Origin: Clostridiales bacterium
GTDB lineage: Bacteria > Bacillota > Clostridia > Lachnospirales > Lachnospiraceae
NCBI GenBank assembly: GCA_018365455.1
Contig: JAGZJZ010000028.1
Coordinates: 1-64,000, forward strand
Length of the DNA stretch: 64,000 nucleotides
Direction of reading: 5' to 3'
In this document: piece by piece, positions 34,407 through 44,275 of the stretch
Numbering within the stretch: the first letter of the stretch is position 1
How the letters are laid out: each line of letters starts with the position of its first letter
Translations under genes and position numbers: made by a program
The notes under the pieces: model-generated
Database searches by the model: none
What the model saw: only the letters and a program-made list of their open reading frames with translations
What the model was told of the DNA's origin: nothing

Positions 34407-35831
34407 CTAATTTGCTGAGCTGGCATCTACCCTTGCATCGGATGCTTTCAGGCAGTCTTCAAAAGTCTCATCACCCTGAAGCCATGCTGCGATGTCTTTT
34501 GCATTTTCTTCCTGGAATCCGCCCCATACCAGCTGGTTATTTCCAAGAGTTACGTCTACGATCATTCCATCGGCTGCATATTTATCAATATCTTCCTGGC
34601 TTGGATTTGAGAATGTTGGGGATACATCTTTTAACATGGATGCCGTCTTGGTATAGTCATAGATTTCTACTGCGAGTTCCTGGTCAGATGTAAGCACATC
34701 CAATACACAGTTGATTGCATTCTGGTTTTCGCTTTTAGCACTTGTCATAACTGTGATGTTTGGTTCGAATATTAATTTGGAATCACCAGTCTGATTCGGG
34801 AACGGGAAAATACCAAAGTCAAAGTTCTCATCGATATCCAGGAAATTCTGAATGGACCAGGAACCGGATACTTTCATTGCTGCTTCCCCTAATACCATCT
34901 TTGCGTCACAATCCGTCTGTTCCATTGAGAATGTATTTTCAAAAGTATTATCAAATATTAACTTGTTGTTCTGATATGCTGCCTGCATTTCTGTGCTGTC
35001 ACTGAAGGTTACTTCTTTGGCTCTGAATTTGTCTCCCCACTCAGGATCTTTGTTGAACACATCATTCATTGCAAACTGCATAGTTACATTTCCGATAGAC
35101 CAGGTGTCCACCATATGGCTTGCAAATGGAGTGATATTTTTTGCTTTACAGTCATCAATGATTTTCTGCAGGTCATCCATGGTTTTGGGAACTTCCCATC
35201 CATTGTCTTTAAACATGGTCTTGTTATAGTAAACGCCCTGATACAGTGCATTGTATACCATTCCGTATGTCTTGCCGTCTATGGTTACATTTTCTCTGGC
35301 TGCATCCAGCCCTCTGTCCAGGTAAGTGCTGTCGATTTCGCCGAGCACGCCCTGGGGTGCATAAGTGGCAACATCCTGAGCCTTGCCAATCATAATATCC
35401 GGCAGTCCTGACTGCATGTACTGCTGCATTTTCGGCTGGAAATCATTTCCCCAGTCCACACATTCCCATTCCAGTTTTACATTGGGATATTTTTCTGCTA
35501 AAGCTTCATCGATCATATCTTCAATGCCCGCATCTGTGGTAGACTGCCCTGCTAATACGGATAAGGTTACTTCTTCTTCGGGATTGACTGCTGCTGCACT
35601 GCCCTCTGCTTTCGCCTGGGTTTCCCCTGCATCTGTCTGAACATCTGTCTTTTCTTCCGTCACGGCTTCTGACTTTGCTTCTGTTTTGGCTTCTGTTTTC
35701 GCTTCTGTCTGACTCTCTGTCTTTGCCTCACTTTTTGCTTCTGTTTCTATCGCTCCGCCTCCGCAACCTGCCAGCATGCCGGCCGTCATAGATGTAATTA
35801 ACATAAAACTGATCACTGTTTTCTTCTTCAT
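34407..35831 (-). CDS. Sugar-binding lipoprotein of ABC importer
   Basis: About 474 residues from ATG 35831 (MKKKTVISFM) after AAGGAGGAA; the frame is open 25 codons further but without a ribosome site. Lipoprotein signal with lipobox LAGC (about residue 24), then a repetitive Glu/Lys/Thr linker (SEAKTESQTEAKTEAKTEAK type, about 30-70) and a family 1 extracellular solute-binding fold: VTLSVLAGQSTTDAGIEDMI, WECVDWGNDFQPKMQQYMQS, PDIMIGKAQDVATYAPQGVL. It captures an alpha-galactoside-type sugar for the two downstream permeases (inferred from GH36). A closely similar second lipoprotein is encoded at 50116-51465. The promoter carries an element shared with the giant glycosidase gene. Confidence 0.92.
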   Translation of the reverse strand: MKKKTVISFMLITSMTAGMLAGCGGGAIETEAKSEAKTESQTEAKTEAKTEAKSEAVTEEKTDVQTDAGETQAKAEGSAAAVNPEEEVTLSVLAGQSTTDAGIEDMIDEALAEKYPNVKLEWECVDWGNDFQPKMQQYMQSGLPDIMIGKAQDVATYAPQGVLGEIDSTYLDRGLDAARENVTIDGKTYGMVYNALYQGVYYNKTMFKDNGWEVPKTMDDLQKIIDDCKAKNITPFASHMVDTWSIGNVTMQFAMNDVFNKDPEWGDKFRAKEVTFSDSTEMQAAYQNNKLIFDNTFENTFSMEQTDCDAKMVLGEAAMKVSGSWSIQNFLDIDENFDFGIFPFPNQTGDSKLIFEPNITVMTSAKSENQNAINCVLDVLTSDQELAVEIYDYTKTASMLKDVSPTFSNPSQEDIDKYAADGMIVDVTLGNNQLVWGGFQEENAKDIAAWLQGDETFEDCLKASDARVDASSAN

Positions 35832-35870
35832 TTTAAATTCCTCCTTAAGACTTTTCTTTGTTATGTCTAA

Positions 35871-35934
35871 ATTATACTGATTTTTATAGGGTGGGAGGTA
35901 GGACAAAACGGAAAAAATAAGTTGTACATTTTTG
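35871..35934 (-). promoter_or_regulatory. Promoter and shared 37-nt activator element, SBP operon
   Basis: TATAAT at 35876-35871 is the -10 box. Exactly 21 bases upstream ends a 37-nt element (35898-35934) whose ends are CAAAAATGTAC and TTTTGTCCTAC on the coding strand. It matches the element at 44187-44223 at 29 of 37 positions. No canonical -35 is present, as expected for an activator-dependent promoter. The rest of 35935-36154 shows nothing I can name. Confidence 0.75.
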
Positions 35935-36154
35935 AAAATTTCTTCTGGAAAACTTTACCCGGTATTTGTTACCCTCCCGGGTCACAGTGAACGTCAGACG
36001 GGTCTGGTACGCCTTCTTATTTCGTACATGGTCTTCATATACAAAACCTCTTCATCGGCAAAATTCAATTTAGAACAACTGATGAAACACTTACCAATCT
36101 GTGCTAAGATAGAATATAAACTAACAGTAGAGTTCGCAGAAATAACCTTTTTTG

Positions 36155-36183
36155 TTGACTCTACCACTGGTAGGTGTTAATTG
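36155..36183 (+). promoter_or_regulatory. Promoter with 13-bp palindromic operator
   Basis: TTGACT (36155-36160) is followed by the perfect palindrome CTACCACTGGTAG (36161-36173) and a weak TAATTG at 36178-36183. A palindrome filling the spacer is characteristic of MerR-regulated promoters, or may be the operator of the XRE domain encoded just downstream. Confidence 0.5.
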
Positions 36184-36237
36184 GCCGCTAAAGTATTTAT
36201 AATCGGACTTAAAGCAGAGAGAAGGAGGGTATGAAAA

Positions 36238-37317
36238 TTGGACCAGGAAAAAATAGGTCAATTCATTTCCAAATGCCGTAAAAATAAAAATATGACACAA
36301 ATGCAATTAGCAGAAAAACTGGGTATTACTGACAAGGCAATATCAAAATGGGAACGGGGGAAATCTATGCCCGACCCCTCTTTATTTATGCCCCTTTGCA
36401 GTTTGTTAGATATTACCTTAAATGAATTACTTCTGGGTGAATACATACCGGATGATAAAATAAAGGAAAAATCTAATCAACTGCTTATGGAGGTCATAAC
36501 AAATTGGATTGGTAAAGATCCTCTGGAATCTGAAAATCAAAATCCGAAAGATTCCTGCATATTAAGGCTGAAAAATGTCAGAAAGATTTATAAAACAGCA
36601 AGTTCATCTACGACTGCTGTAAACGACATTAGTTTTAATATTTCAAAAGGACGATTTGTCGGCATTATGGGGGCCTCCGGTTCCGGAAAATCGACCCTAT
36701 TAAATATCATCGCAACCGTCGACAAAGCGACTACCGGAATTATTGAACTCAACGGGCAGAACATAGCCGAAATCTCGGATAGAGAATTAGCTCATTTTCG
36801 CAGAAATCATTTAGGCTTCGTTTTTCAAGAGTATAATTTATTGGAGACTTTAACAATTTACGAAAACATAGCACTTGCCTTAACCATTAAAGAAGAAGCA
36901 AAGGAAAAAATCAAGGACACCATTTTAAGTGTTGCTAAAACATTGGATATTATAGAAATTTTACAAAAATATCCCTACGAAGTATCCGGTGGTCAGCGGC
37001 AGCGATGTGCCTGTGCCAGGGCAATAGCCATTAATCCGAGCTTAATTTTAGCCGATGAGCCAACTGGTGCATTAGATTCCCATTCTACCAGACAGCTGTT
37101 GGAAACATTTCTGTTAATGCGGAAAGAATATGGTGCAACTATTTTAATGGCTACACATGATGCACTATCCGCCAGCTACTGCGACGAAATAATGTTTTTA
37201 CAAGATGGCATGATAAAGGTAAAACTGGAACGAGGGCAGAAATCAAAGCAATCTTTTTTTACTGATATTTTAGATACGATTGCTCAAATTGAGGAGGCAG
37301 ATAATTATGTATTTTAA
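36238..37317 (+). CDS. XRE HTH domain fused to ABC ATPase
   Basis: 359 residues, TTG start fixed by GGAGGG 9 bases upstream (the nearby ATG is out of frame and stops after 16 codons). Residues 4-60 are an XRE helix-turn-helix (MTQMQLAEKLGITDKAISKW). Residues 105-330 are a LolD/MacB-type ATPase: Walker A GASGSGKSTLLNII (about 145), FQEYNLLETLTIYENIAL, signature VSGGQRQRCACARAI, Walker B LILADEPTGALD, MATHDALSA. The fusion puts DNA binding and transport ATPase in one chain, so the exporter itself may sense its substrate and regulate its promoter (inference). It is coupled to the FtsX-like permease. Confidence 0.88.
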   Translation: MDQEKIGQFISKCRKNKNMTQMQLAEKLGITDKAISKWERGKSMPDPSLFMPLCSLLDITLNELLLGEYIPDDKIKEKSNQLLMEVITNWIGKDPLESENQNPKDSCILRLKNVRKIYKTASSSTTAVNDISFNISKGRFVGIMGASGSGKSTLLNIIATVDKATTGIIELNGQNIAEISDRELAHFRRNHLGFVFQEYNLLETLTIYENIALALTIKEEAKEKIKDTILSVAKTLDIIEILQKYPYEVSGGQRQRCACARAIAINPSLILADEPTGALDSHSTRQLLETFLLMRKEYGATILMATHDALSASYCDEIMFLQDGMIKVKLERGQKSKQSFFTDILDTIAQIEEADNYVF

Positions 37318-38641
37318 ATTAGCCTTGAGAAATGCGAAACGCTCTCTTTTTGACTATCTGCTATTTATTACCACAACAGTACTTCTTCTTTTGTTTATGT
37401 TTATATCCAATTATATTGCACTTATTGCTGAGGTAGAAGCAGGATTCCAGAGTATATCTTTACCATTGTTGATTTCAATTATTTTAATCATTCTTGTCTC
37501 TTATATACATAAATTTATGTTAAAACAACGCGCAAAAGAGTTTGCCAATTATATCCTTTTAGGGATGGAAAAAAAGAAACTGGTAAATATGTTTTTATGT
37601 GAATTTTGTATCATTGGATTTTTGTGTTTTATTGTCTGCAGTCTTTTAAGCTTTGTGATATGTTATATCATATCTGAAGTTTTATTATCAGCAGGCAGCG
37701 GCGGGCTTAATTTATCAATTTATTTTCAGTGCTTTGGATACACTTTCGCATATTTCAGTATCATAGAGCTGTTCTCAATGTATCGCATAAAAAGACGGAT
37801 CTGCGCACTTGAGATTTCTGAGTTAATGGTTGAAAAAAAACGAAATCAACATTTAGGAGGGAAAAGGCAGTGTCTGGTATGGGGTATTATTTTTTTAATT
37901 AATATGCTGATACTCCTGTTGATCTTCAGTGGAGTCGTGTGCTTATCCAACGATATGATTATGGCGATTATGTCATTTGCTTTCCTGCCAATTATGTTAG
38001 CAATTTTTTCGTTCTATCAATGGATCTATCATTATTTATTTTTTGTGAGACAAAAACAACCACTACGTTTATTTCATAAAGAGAGACTTTATATGATTGC
38101 AAAAATGACTTGTGGTGCAAATACAAATTCCTCTTTAAATGGGATATATTGTATGTGCTTATTTTTATCTTCCATGTCATTCGTATTCGGCATATTTATG
38201 TTTCAATCAAAATTTTATCTTTTTAATGAAAGTAATCAACTTTGGATGGGCTTTCTGCAAATAATGATCAGCCTGATATTTATCGTGATATATTTTTCCA
38301 TCTTATCCTTGCAGCAGGTCATTGCTGTTCAACTTCAGGTGAGAGAATTTAGAATATTACATTATTTAGGAAAAAGTAAAGAGCAGCTAAAAAGAATAAT
38401 TATAAAACAAATATTAGTAAACTTATTTTTTCCTACCGGTATGTGTTTTGTTATATTGGGGATAAGTGTGCCTTTTATAAACTATAAACTCAATCATATA
38501 CTACCTTGGGAATTGAATAATTTTTGTATAAAAACGATTGGAATTTTTTTCTTGTGCTTTACAGTCTTATATCTTTTGTATTTTCTTATTGTGTATATTT
38601 TGAGTAAGAATATTGCTGAAATTCCAACAGATGGAAATTGA
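37307..38641 (+). CDS. FtsX-like ABC permease partner of the XRE-ATPase
   Basis: About 444 residues from ATG 37307 (MYFKLALRNAKRS), with GAGGAGG inside the end of the ATPase gene and an 11-base overlap. About eight membrane segments; the first half has KQRAKEFANYILLGMEKKKL and the second LQVREFRILHYLGKSKEQLK, the two cytoplasmic FtsX-type coupling segments. It is shorter than BceB (about 650) because the large external loop is missing. A role in export or detoxification of peptides is likely. Confidence 0.82.
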   Translation: MYFKLALRNAKRSLFDYLLFITTTVLLLLFMFISNYIALIAEVEAGFQSISLPLLISIILIILVSYIHKFMLKQRAKEFANYILLGMEKKKLVNMFLCEFCIIGFLCFIVCSLLSFVICYIISEVLLSAGSGGLNLSIYFQCFGYTFAYFSIIELFSMYRIKRRICALEISELMVEKKRNQHLGGKRQCLVWGIIFLINMLILLLIFSGVVCLSNDMIMAIMSFAFLPIMLAIFSFYQWIYHYLFFVRQKQPLRLFHKERLYMIAKMTCGANTNSSLNGIYCMCLFLSSMSFVFGIFMFQSKFYLFNESNQLWMGFLQIMISLIFIVIYFSILSLQQVIAVQLQVREFRILHYLGKSKEQLKRIIIKQILVNLFFPTGMCFVILGISVPFINYKLNHILPWELNNFCIKTIGIFFLCFTVLYLLYFLIVYILSKNIAEIPTDGN

Positions 38642-38675
38642 TTTTTATCATTTCTCGAAGCGGATTGTAAACCAA

Positions 38676-38735
38676 GAAAAACCGCAGATTATATATCATT
38701 CACTCATTGATGAAAAAATATATTCTGCGGTTTTT
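38676..38735. terminator. Terminator after the XRE-ABC operon
   Basis: AAAACCGCAGA and TCTGCGGTTTT form the outer stem, with TATATAT/ATATAT extending it, and a TTTTT tail. The T/A tracts suit both strands. The remaining bases to 38910 hold no gene. Confidence 0.85.
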
Positions 38736-38910
38736 ACTTCTCTTAAACAACTTAATCGTTTCTTTCGTTTCTTGTCACAAGGTATCTAAGTTCTTTAACT
38801 TGGTAAATCAGTAGTCAATTTAATTAAAAACTCAAATTATGAATGATAAGACCGGAACAATTATCTGCATCTGTTTCTTATTAAAGTTTATTATAACTTA
38901 TATTTACTTC

Positions 38911-41900
38911 TTATTTCAATTTTAAGCTCTTCACAGCCGACCAGCTGCCATTCACCTTTTTCCCTTTTACCATTCGGTATCCACGCATTTTTACATAGTA
39001 TGTCTTTCCTTTTTTCAGATTTTTCCTGGTATATCTGGTATTGTTCTTACTTACTGTTACCGTTTGATATCCCGATCCTTTTTTTGTGGAAAATGCAATC
39101 TGGTAGCCGTCAGCTCCGCTGACTTTTTTCCAGGATATGCGCAGGCTGGTGGAGGATGCTTTCTTCAGAGTTAATGCAGGGGCTGCCACTTTGGTTTTCA
39201 CACTTACAATATTGGAATATTGGGAATATAGTGTCTTGCTCTCTGCTTTTTTATAAGCTTTTACCTTATAATAGTAGGTGCGGTTAAATACACGTTTTTT
39301 GTCTTTAACCGTTAATACCGACCCTGTAGTTACGGTTTTTATTTTGTTATATTTGCCTTTTTTAGATGTGGAACGGTAAATTACATAGCCATCTGCATCA
39401 TTTACCTGATTCCATTTCACCTGGATGCTGTTATATCCGGCAGACTGTGCTTTAACCTTTGGTGCCTGTGGTGCCTTTACCGGAGTTGTTACTGGCGGTA
39501 CGGATTTTTCCTGAATATACAGGTCGGCTTTTGCCGTGAAGCCCTGATATACAATGGTCAGCGTAATTGTTCCGCCTTTCTGGGAATTAAAACCGCTCAC
39601 CGTATAGTCGGATACCGTTTTTGTGGAACCATCACTGTAAAGGGCAGTTACCCATAGTGAGGACTTGTCAAATGCTTCACCGGCCATATAGATTGTTTTA
39701 TTGACCCAGGCTGTTATATTTCTTAATTCAGGATCCGGCACAGGAGCAACGGTGACTTCTACGGTAAAGGACGCGGTTTTGCCCATATAGGTTACTTTGA
39801 TTTCTTTCGTTCCGGCAGTACCAAAATCATATCCACTTAAGGTATACTCCTCCTGAGTGAGCACTTTTTTATTCCCTTTTGTGTCTTCTGCAGTGACAAT
39901 AAGTCCCGAAGGATCAAATCCATCTCCTACATAATAAGACATACGATCCGGCGTTTTGGTTATTTCAATACCTGCAATTGCCACAAGTTTTTTTGATGCA
40001 TTTTGAAGACGGCTCTGTACTGCTTCCACACTCTCCTGACGCACCTGGTCTCTTTCCAGGATAAATGCTGCATTTTCCCAGGCGATCAAAAACTCGTTCC
40101 AATCCGCATCCGATGTGATCCCCTGCCCTGTCTCCTCTGCATAATTCTTATATTGATCATATAAATTTTTTAGTTCATCCTTATGGACTGCTTTTTCTAA
40201 TTTTTCAGCTGCTAATTCTAAATCGTAGAGTGCATCATACACATCTGACATGGTGATATCTTCAGAATCAATGATTCCCACCCCATATTCATAAGCCTTT
40301 GCAAATTCTGCCCAGGTATCCTGGGTATAGACATTTTCTTCAAGATCCTTGTATTTGTCCACTGCATCCTGTAATTCGGTAAAATCAACCTGATTCATAA
40401 TATTAATGTAACTGATTACAGGTCCCCATACTGCATTTGCTGCACAGGATGTCTGGATTACCAGCTGCCCATTTTCATCCGGGGAAGCCTTTGCCTTAAT
40501 TACATAGGGATTGTTGGAATCGTTGGAAGCCGTAAATCCATCTTCTATTACTTCATTATTAAATGTCAGTTTCATCGTTCTGGGATTCCCTGCATTTGTC
40601 CAGGATCCGGGCACATAATACCCTAATTCCACATCATATGTCACTCCTGTATCCAGGTCAAACTGATAAGCCACTCCTATATCGTCCACTTTCTGATCCT
40701 TCGCATAACGGAATGATTTGGATTTAGGAGATGCATCGGTTGCATTATCATTTTCACAGGGCCATGTCTTCGCGCCTGTCAGCCAATTAGGATAACGGTC
40801 ATTATACACATAAGTATCCACTACTCCCCAGCTATAACCGCTTGCGGGATCTTCCCCATAGAACTGGTCAGTTACTGTATTTCTGGCACCAAAGCTGTCT
40901 CCCGGGCTGACGGTAGCCGGATCCACATCTCCTGCATTTACAGAATATATATACTCTACCTGTTTCTTCTGCGCCGAATATTCTTTTACTTCGTAATATG
41001 CCTCTACTTCCATATCTTGCTGCACATCCGGGATTCGTACAATACCTCCATCAGACGTTAACTGATCCATGATACTTACGCCGCCTGCAAACGCTTCTGT
41101 AAGGGAGCATCCCTGATCCGCTGAAAATGTCAGTAAAACAGCTTCCCCTTTTTCCACATTGGTTTTGTCAGCCTTCACCTGCCCGCCATCTGTGGACTTG
41201 GTGATAACTTTATAAGTACTGCTTTCTTCCACATCGGTATCACTGGTAACTTTGTAGAATTCAAACTTGTCAAAATTCGGGGTATAGTTCGTTAATACGC
41301 CATAATCTATGTTTTCCGGGCGGTGTTCCCACTTGCCGCTCTTCAATACCCCGTTGGTTACGACCTTCGAATTGTCATTGTAAATGCGAATTGTATTATC
41401 TCCGGCATTTAAGGTTAAATCCACTACCTGAGCACGGAATGTTTCATCACTATAGGTATTTCTAAACACAGTTTTAACCGGTTCACTTCCGTTAACTGAG
41501 AAGGATGCATAGCGTTCCGTCATCTGTGCATTGTAGTCATGTTTTCCAAACAGTTCTCCGCTGGATTGGTAAACTGCCATTTTATAGGAACCTTCTTCCG
41601 GCACGTTTACATGAATGACTAAACTGTTTTGATCGATATCTTCGCCCAGATCCTTTACTCGTCCCAATCCCAGGATTGTAAAATCAGGATCATCTTCCGG
41701 GATTAATTCCACGCTGTTTGCTGCTTTTATACCGCTTACATAACCGCTGCCTGAAGCAAATGCCTGTACATTTTGGCTGCCGCCTACAGATGCTTCTCCT
41801 GTCAGTTCTCCGGATTCAGCTTCCACTACGGATACCGGCTGGCTGTCCTTCCCAAGACTGACGCTCATGTAATCCAGCTTCACGTTTCCATCGCAGTCAA

Positions 41901-44130
41901 TATCCACAATGTTAATTCCTCTTTCCAGGAATACGGTCTGATATGCTTTCGACCAGTTCTCTCCCGTTGCAGGAAGTGCTATGGAAGCACGGAGATTGTC
42001 CAGATTCACAGCGTCATTACCAATATAAAGATTTGCTGCTGCCTCCTGCTCTGCTTTATAATTCAGGGCAACAGTATACATACCGTTATCCGGTACTACT
42101 ACGTTAAAGCGAACCCCTCCGCCCTCTGTAACTTTGCGGTCACCCAAACCTGTGATATATCCTGTCACGCCTTCTTTGACTGTTGTGAGGGTTGTTGCTG
42201 CTCCCAGAAGCTCATTGAACTCTCCAAGCTCTGCTTCATAAGTTGTATGATAATCCGTATCTTCTTCTTCTGTTCCCTCGTAAGTCAGATAAACACAATC
42301 GGGTGTAGCTTTACCCTGACTGTCTGTACCTGCAATTTTCAGAGTGTGGGAACCGGCTGTCAGTTTCAGATACGTGCTGTACATACCTCCCATCGACCAG
42401 TGAAGGGTATTGGGAAGCTCCATGGTAATTGGCTCGTTCCCGTCAACAGTAAGCGTCTGTATTGCTGTATATGGTGTGTTCTTATCGGGATTTCCTGTAT
42501 TTACTCCTGTTGCCGCACAATAGACCATATCGTATTTATAGTAACCATCTTTTGGAACGGTAACATTTAAAGTGACGCTGTCGCTTGCCGTATCTACGTA
42601 ATCCACTTTCTTTCTGTTGGAGCAGGCATAAAATTGATCTGCATTTCCCACCTTGGCATTTCCTCCCAGGCTGCCATCTTCTGCCTCATACAAAGCTTTC
42701 CAGGTACTTCCAAGAAGGCCTGCCGTTTCTTCATCCCCTGCCTGGGTTACGGTAATGCGGTAACCGCTCATAGAATTCATATCGCTCATGGGAACTGTAA
42801 CCTTCCCGTTTTCTACAGTCAGAGCTCCTTCTTTTATGATTCGGGGCTCATCTGCAACACCATGAAAGCCAGTGTAATCCGTAGCTTCCACTTTTACATG
42901 AACCTTCGATGCTTCTCCAAAGGTCTGGGTAGTGCCTAATTGATCCAGAACAATGTTGGCATTTCCGCTTTTGCCGCCGAAAATAACATTTGCACTTTTT
43001 TTGTTTTCATCAATGGATGCCGCACCATAAAAATCTGATTTTTCTGCATTTGTTGTATTGACAGTCAGATAGCTGCCGGACATATCTCCATACCATTTAT
43101 ACAGCCACCATGCCCCGCTGCCTTCGTTATTATCTGCTGCAAGACCATTCAGGTTATTGGAGAAATGCCAGAAGGGAAGGCATCCCGCTACATCATAATC
43201 TTCAAACAGCCCAATCCACCGAACCAGATTTCCAGGTGATGCACATTCATAGCGGTCTGCATATTCATTGATTACGATTTCCCTGGGAGTGATATCCACG
43301 CCGTATTTTTCCTGGTTTTCCTGTGTCAGGTACTTTGCTTCTAAACTGCGGTAATGGTTAAATTCATTGCCAAAGCTATTAAACTGCCAGGTGGATAAAT
43401 CATGCCAGGAAATAATCTCCGGCATACAGTTTTGCTCTACACAGAACTTTATATAACTGTCCATAATGGAATTATTATATGCTGCCAGGTTCAGACCCGC
43501 TGTCTTTGGTTCCGTTTCAATGCCGTTGTCCCGGTATACTTCTCTTAGCGCATCAACCATGTCTTTCCAGAACCAGAACATGCTGTTCCATCCGGTTACT
43601 TTGTTCCCTTTGTCATCCTGGTACTCGCCTACCCAGTTTTCTGAGGGTTCATTATACAATACATAAACTGCTTCATCCTGAATTCCCGCGTCAATACAAG
43701 CCTGCGCCTGCATTTTCAGAATCTTCATATAGTATTCGGTTCCGGTAAATTCATATCCCCAGAGTGCATAATAATCCGGCACATAGATCTGGATATGCTT
43801 ACCGCCGGAATCCAGAAATGTCTTTGCCGTATCCAGCACATCACCATTTGGATGCTGCATGCCGTAAGGTGCTTTCTGCACAGCCGTGTTCGCCTTTAGC
43901 GGAGTGATCATATTGGATGTTGGAACCTCATTGTCTCCCTGTCCATAGAGCCAGCCAGTTGCCCCATGCTTCAGCGCCCGCCCTGACGACGACATATCCA
44001 CCGTCAGCGTGGGACTGTTTTCATTTCCTGCCGCCTGCGCCGTTAACGGCACCATGGGTACACCCGATGTTACAACCATAGCTGCTGCCAAAACTGCCGA
44101 CAATAGTTTTTTTAATGCTTTCCTCTTCAT
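38911..44130 (-). CDS. Giant secreted multi-domain glycoside hydrolase
   Basis: 1739 residues with an AAGGAGGAA ribosome site and a signal peptide (1-33, cut near AQA-AG). The first about 440 residues look like a clan-A TIM barrel of GH39/GH5 kind: YVLYNEPSENW supplies a possible acid/base Glu161 and REIVINEYADR a possible nucleophile Glu289. Then follow three CBM6/35-like domains (about 480-630, 640-765, 770-960), a bacterial repeat (970-1045), a malectin-like domain (1055-1230), two FIVAR helical domains (1235-1375), two Big_3 domains (1378-1535) and two FN3 domains (1545-1739). There is no LPXTG; it is released or held by its binding domains. The Big/FN3 tail resembles that of the GH106 remnant. 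The substrate is unknown, probably a host or plant glycan. Confidence 0.8.
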   Translation of the reverse strand: MKRKALKKLLSAVLAAAMVVTSGVPMVPLTAQAAGNENSPTLTVDMSSSGRALKHGATGWLYGQGDNEVPTSNMITPLKANTAVQKAPYGMQHPNGDVLDTAKTFLDSGGKHIQIYVPDYYALWGYEFTGTEYYMKILKMQAQACIDAGIQDEAVYVLYNEPSENWVGEYQDDKGNKVTGWNSMFWFWKDMVDALREVYRDNGIETEPKTAGLNLAAYNNSIMDSYIKFCVEQNCMPEIISWHDLSTWQFNSFGNEFNHYRSLEAKYLTQENQEKYGVDITPREIVINEYADRYECASPGNLVRWIGLFEDYDVAGCLPFWHFSNNLNGLAADNNEGSGAWWLYKWYGDMSGSYLTVNTTNAEKSDFYGAASIDENKKSANVIFGGKSGNANIVLDQLGTTQTFGEASKVHVKVEATDYTGFHGVADEPRIIKEGALTVENGKVTVPMSDMNSMSGYRITVTQAGDEETAGLLGSTWKALYEAEDGSLGGNAKVGNADQFYACSNRKKVDYVDTASDSVTLNVTVPKDGYYKYDMVYCAATGVNTGNPDKNTPYTAIQTLTVDGNEPITMELPNTLHWSMGGMYSTYLKLTAGSHTLKIAGTDSQGKATPDCVYLTYEGTEEEDTDYHTTYEAELGEFNELLGAATTLTTVKEGVTGYITGLGDRKVTEGGGVRFNVVVPDNGMYTVALNYKAEQEAAANLYIGNDAVNLDNLRASIALPATGENWSKAYQTVFLERGINIVDIDCDGNVKLDYMSVSLGKDSQPVSVVEAESGELTGEASVGGSQNVQAFASGSGYVSGIKAANSVELIPEDDPDFTILGLGRVKDLGEDIDQNSLVIHVNVPEEGSYKMAVYQSSGELFGKHDYNAQMTERYASFSVNGSEPVKTVFRNTYSDETFRAQVVDLTLNAGDNTIRIYNDNSKVVTNGVLKSGKWEHRPENIDYGVLTNYTPNFDKFEFYKVTSDTDVEESSTYKVITKSTDGGQVKADKTNVEKGEAVLLTFSADQGCSLTEAFAGGVSIMDQLTSDGGIVRIPDVQQDMEVEAYYEVKEYSAQKKQVEYIYSVNAGDVDPATVSPGDSFGARNTVTDQFYGEDPASGYSWGVVDTYVYNDRYPNWLTGAKTWPCENDNATDASPKSKSFRYAKDQKVDDIGVAYQFDLDTGVTYDVELGYYVPGSWTNAGNPRTMKLTFNNEVIEDGFTASNDSNNPYVIKAKASPDENGQLVIQTSCAANAVWGPVISYINIMNQVDFTELQDAVDKYKDLEENVYTQDTWAEFAKAYEYGVGIIDSEDITMSDVYDALYDLELAAEKLEKAVHKDELKNLYDQYKNYAEETGQGITSDADWNEFLIAWENAAFILERDQVRQESVEAVQSRLQNASKKLVAIAGIEITKTPDRMSYYVGDGFDPSGLIVTAEDTKGNKKVLTQEEYTLSGYDFGTAGTKEIKVTYMGKTASFTVEVTVAPVPDPELRNITAWVNKTIYMAGEAFDKSSLWVTALYSDGSTKTVSDYTVSGFNSQKGGTITLTIVYQGFTAKADLYIQEKSVPPVTTPVKAPQAPKVKAQSAGYNSIQVKWNQVNDADGYVIYRSTSKKGKYNKIKTVTTGSVLTVKDKKRVFNRTYYYKVKAYKKAESKTLYSQYSNIVSVKTKVAAPALTLKKASSTSLRISWKKVSGADGYQIAFSTKKGSGYQTVTVSKNNTRYTRKNLKKGKTYYVKMRGYRMVKGKKVNGSWSAVKSLKLK

Positions 44131-44159
44131 TTTCTTCCTCCTTACAATTTGATAGCCTT

Positions 44160-44223
44160 ATTTTATCAGCTGGAAAGAACGAATATGTAGGACAAAATTG
44201 AAAAATGTACTTGTACTTTCTTG
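44160..44223 (-). promoter_or_regulatory. Promoter and shared 37-nt activator element, giant glycosidase
   Basis: TAAAAT (44165-44160) as -10 box, 21 bases, then the 37-nt element at 44187-44223 with ends CAAGAAAGTAC and TTTTGTCCTAC on the coding strand. Sequence (29/37) and spacing are the same as at 35871-35934. Confidence 0.75.
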
Positions 44224-44275
44224 TGAATATTTGGAAAATCAGGTGGAACACTATACAGGAACAGGAGGTGTCAGC

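Noticed and set aside
41773..42570. 265-codon plus-strand frame inside the giant glycosidase
   Set aside because: Cys-rich, no domain, no ribosome site, and fully opposite to a well-supported gene.
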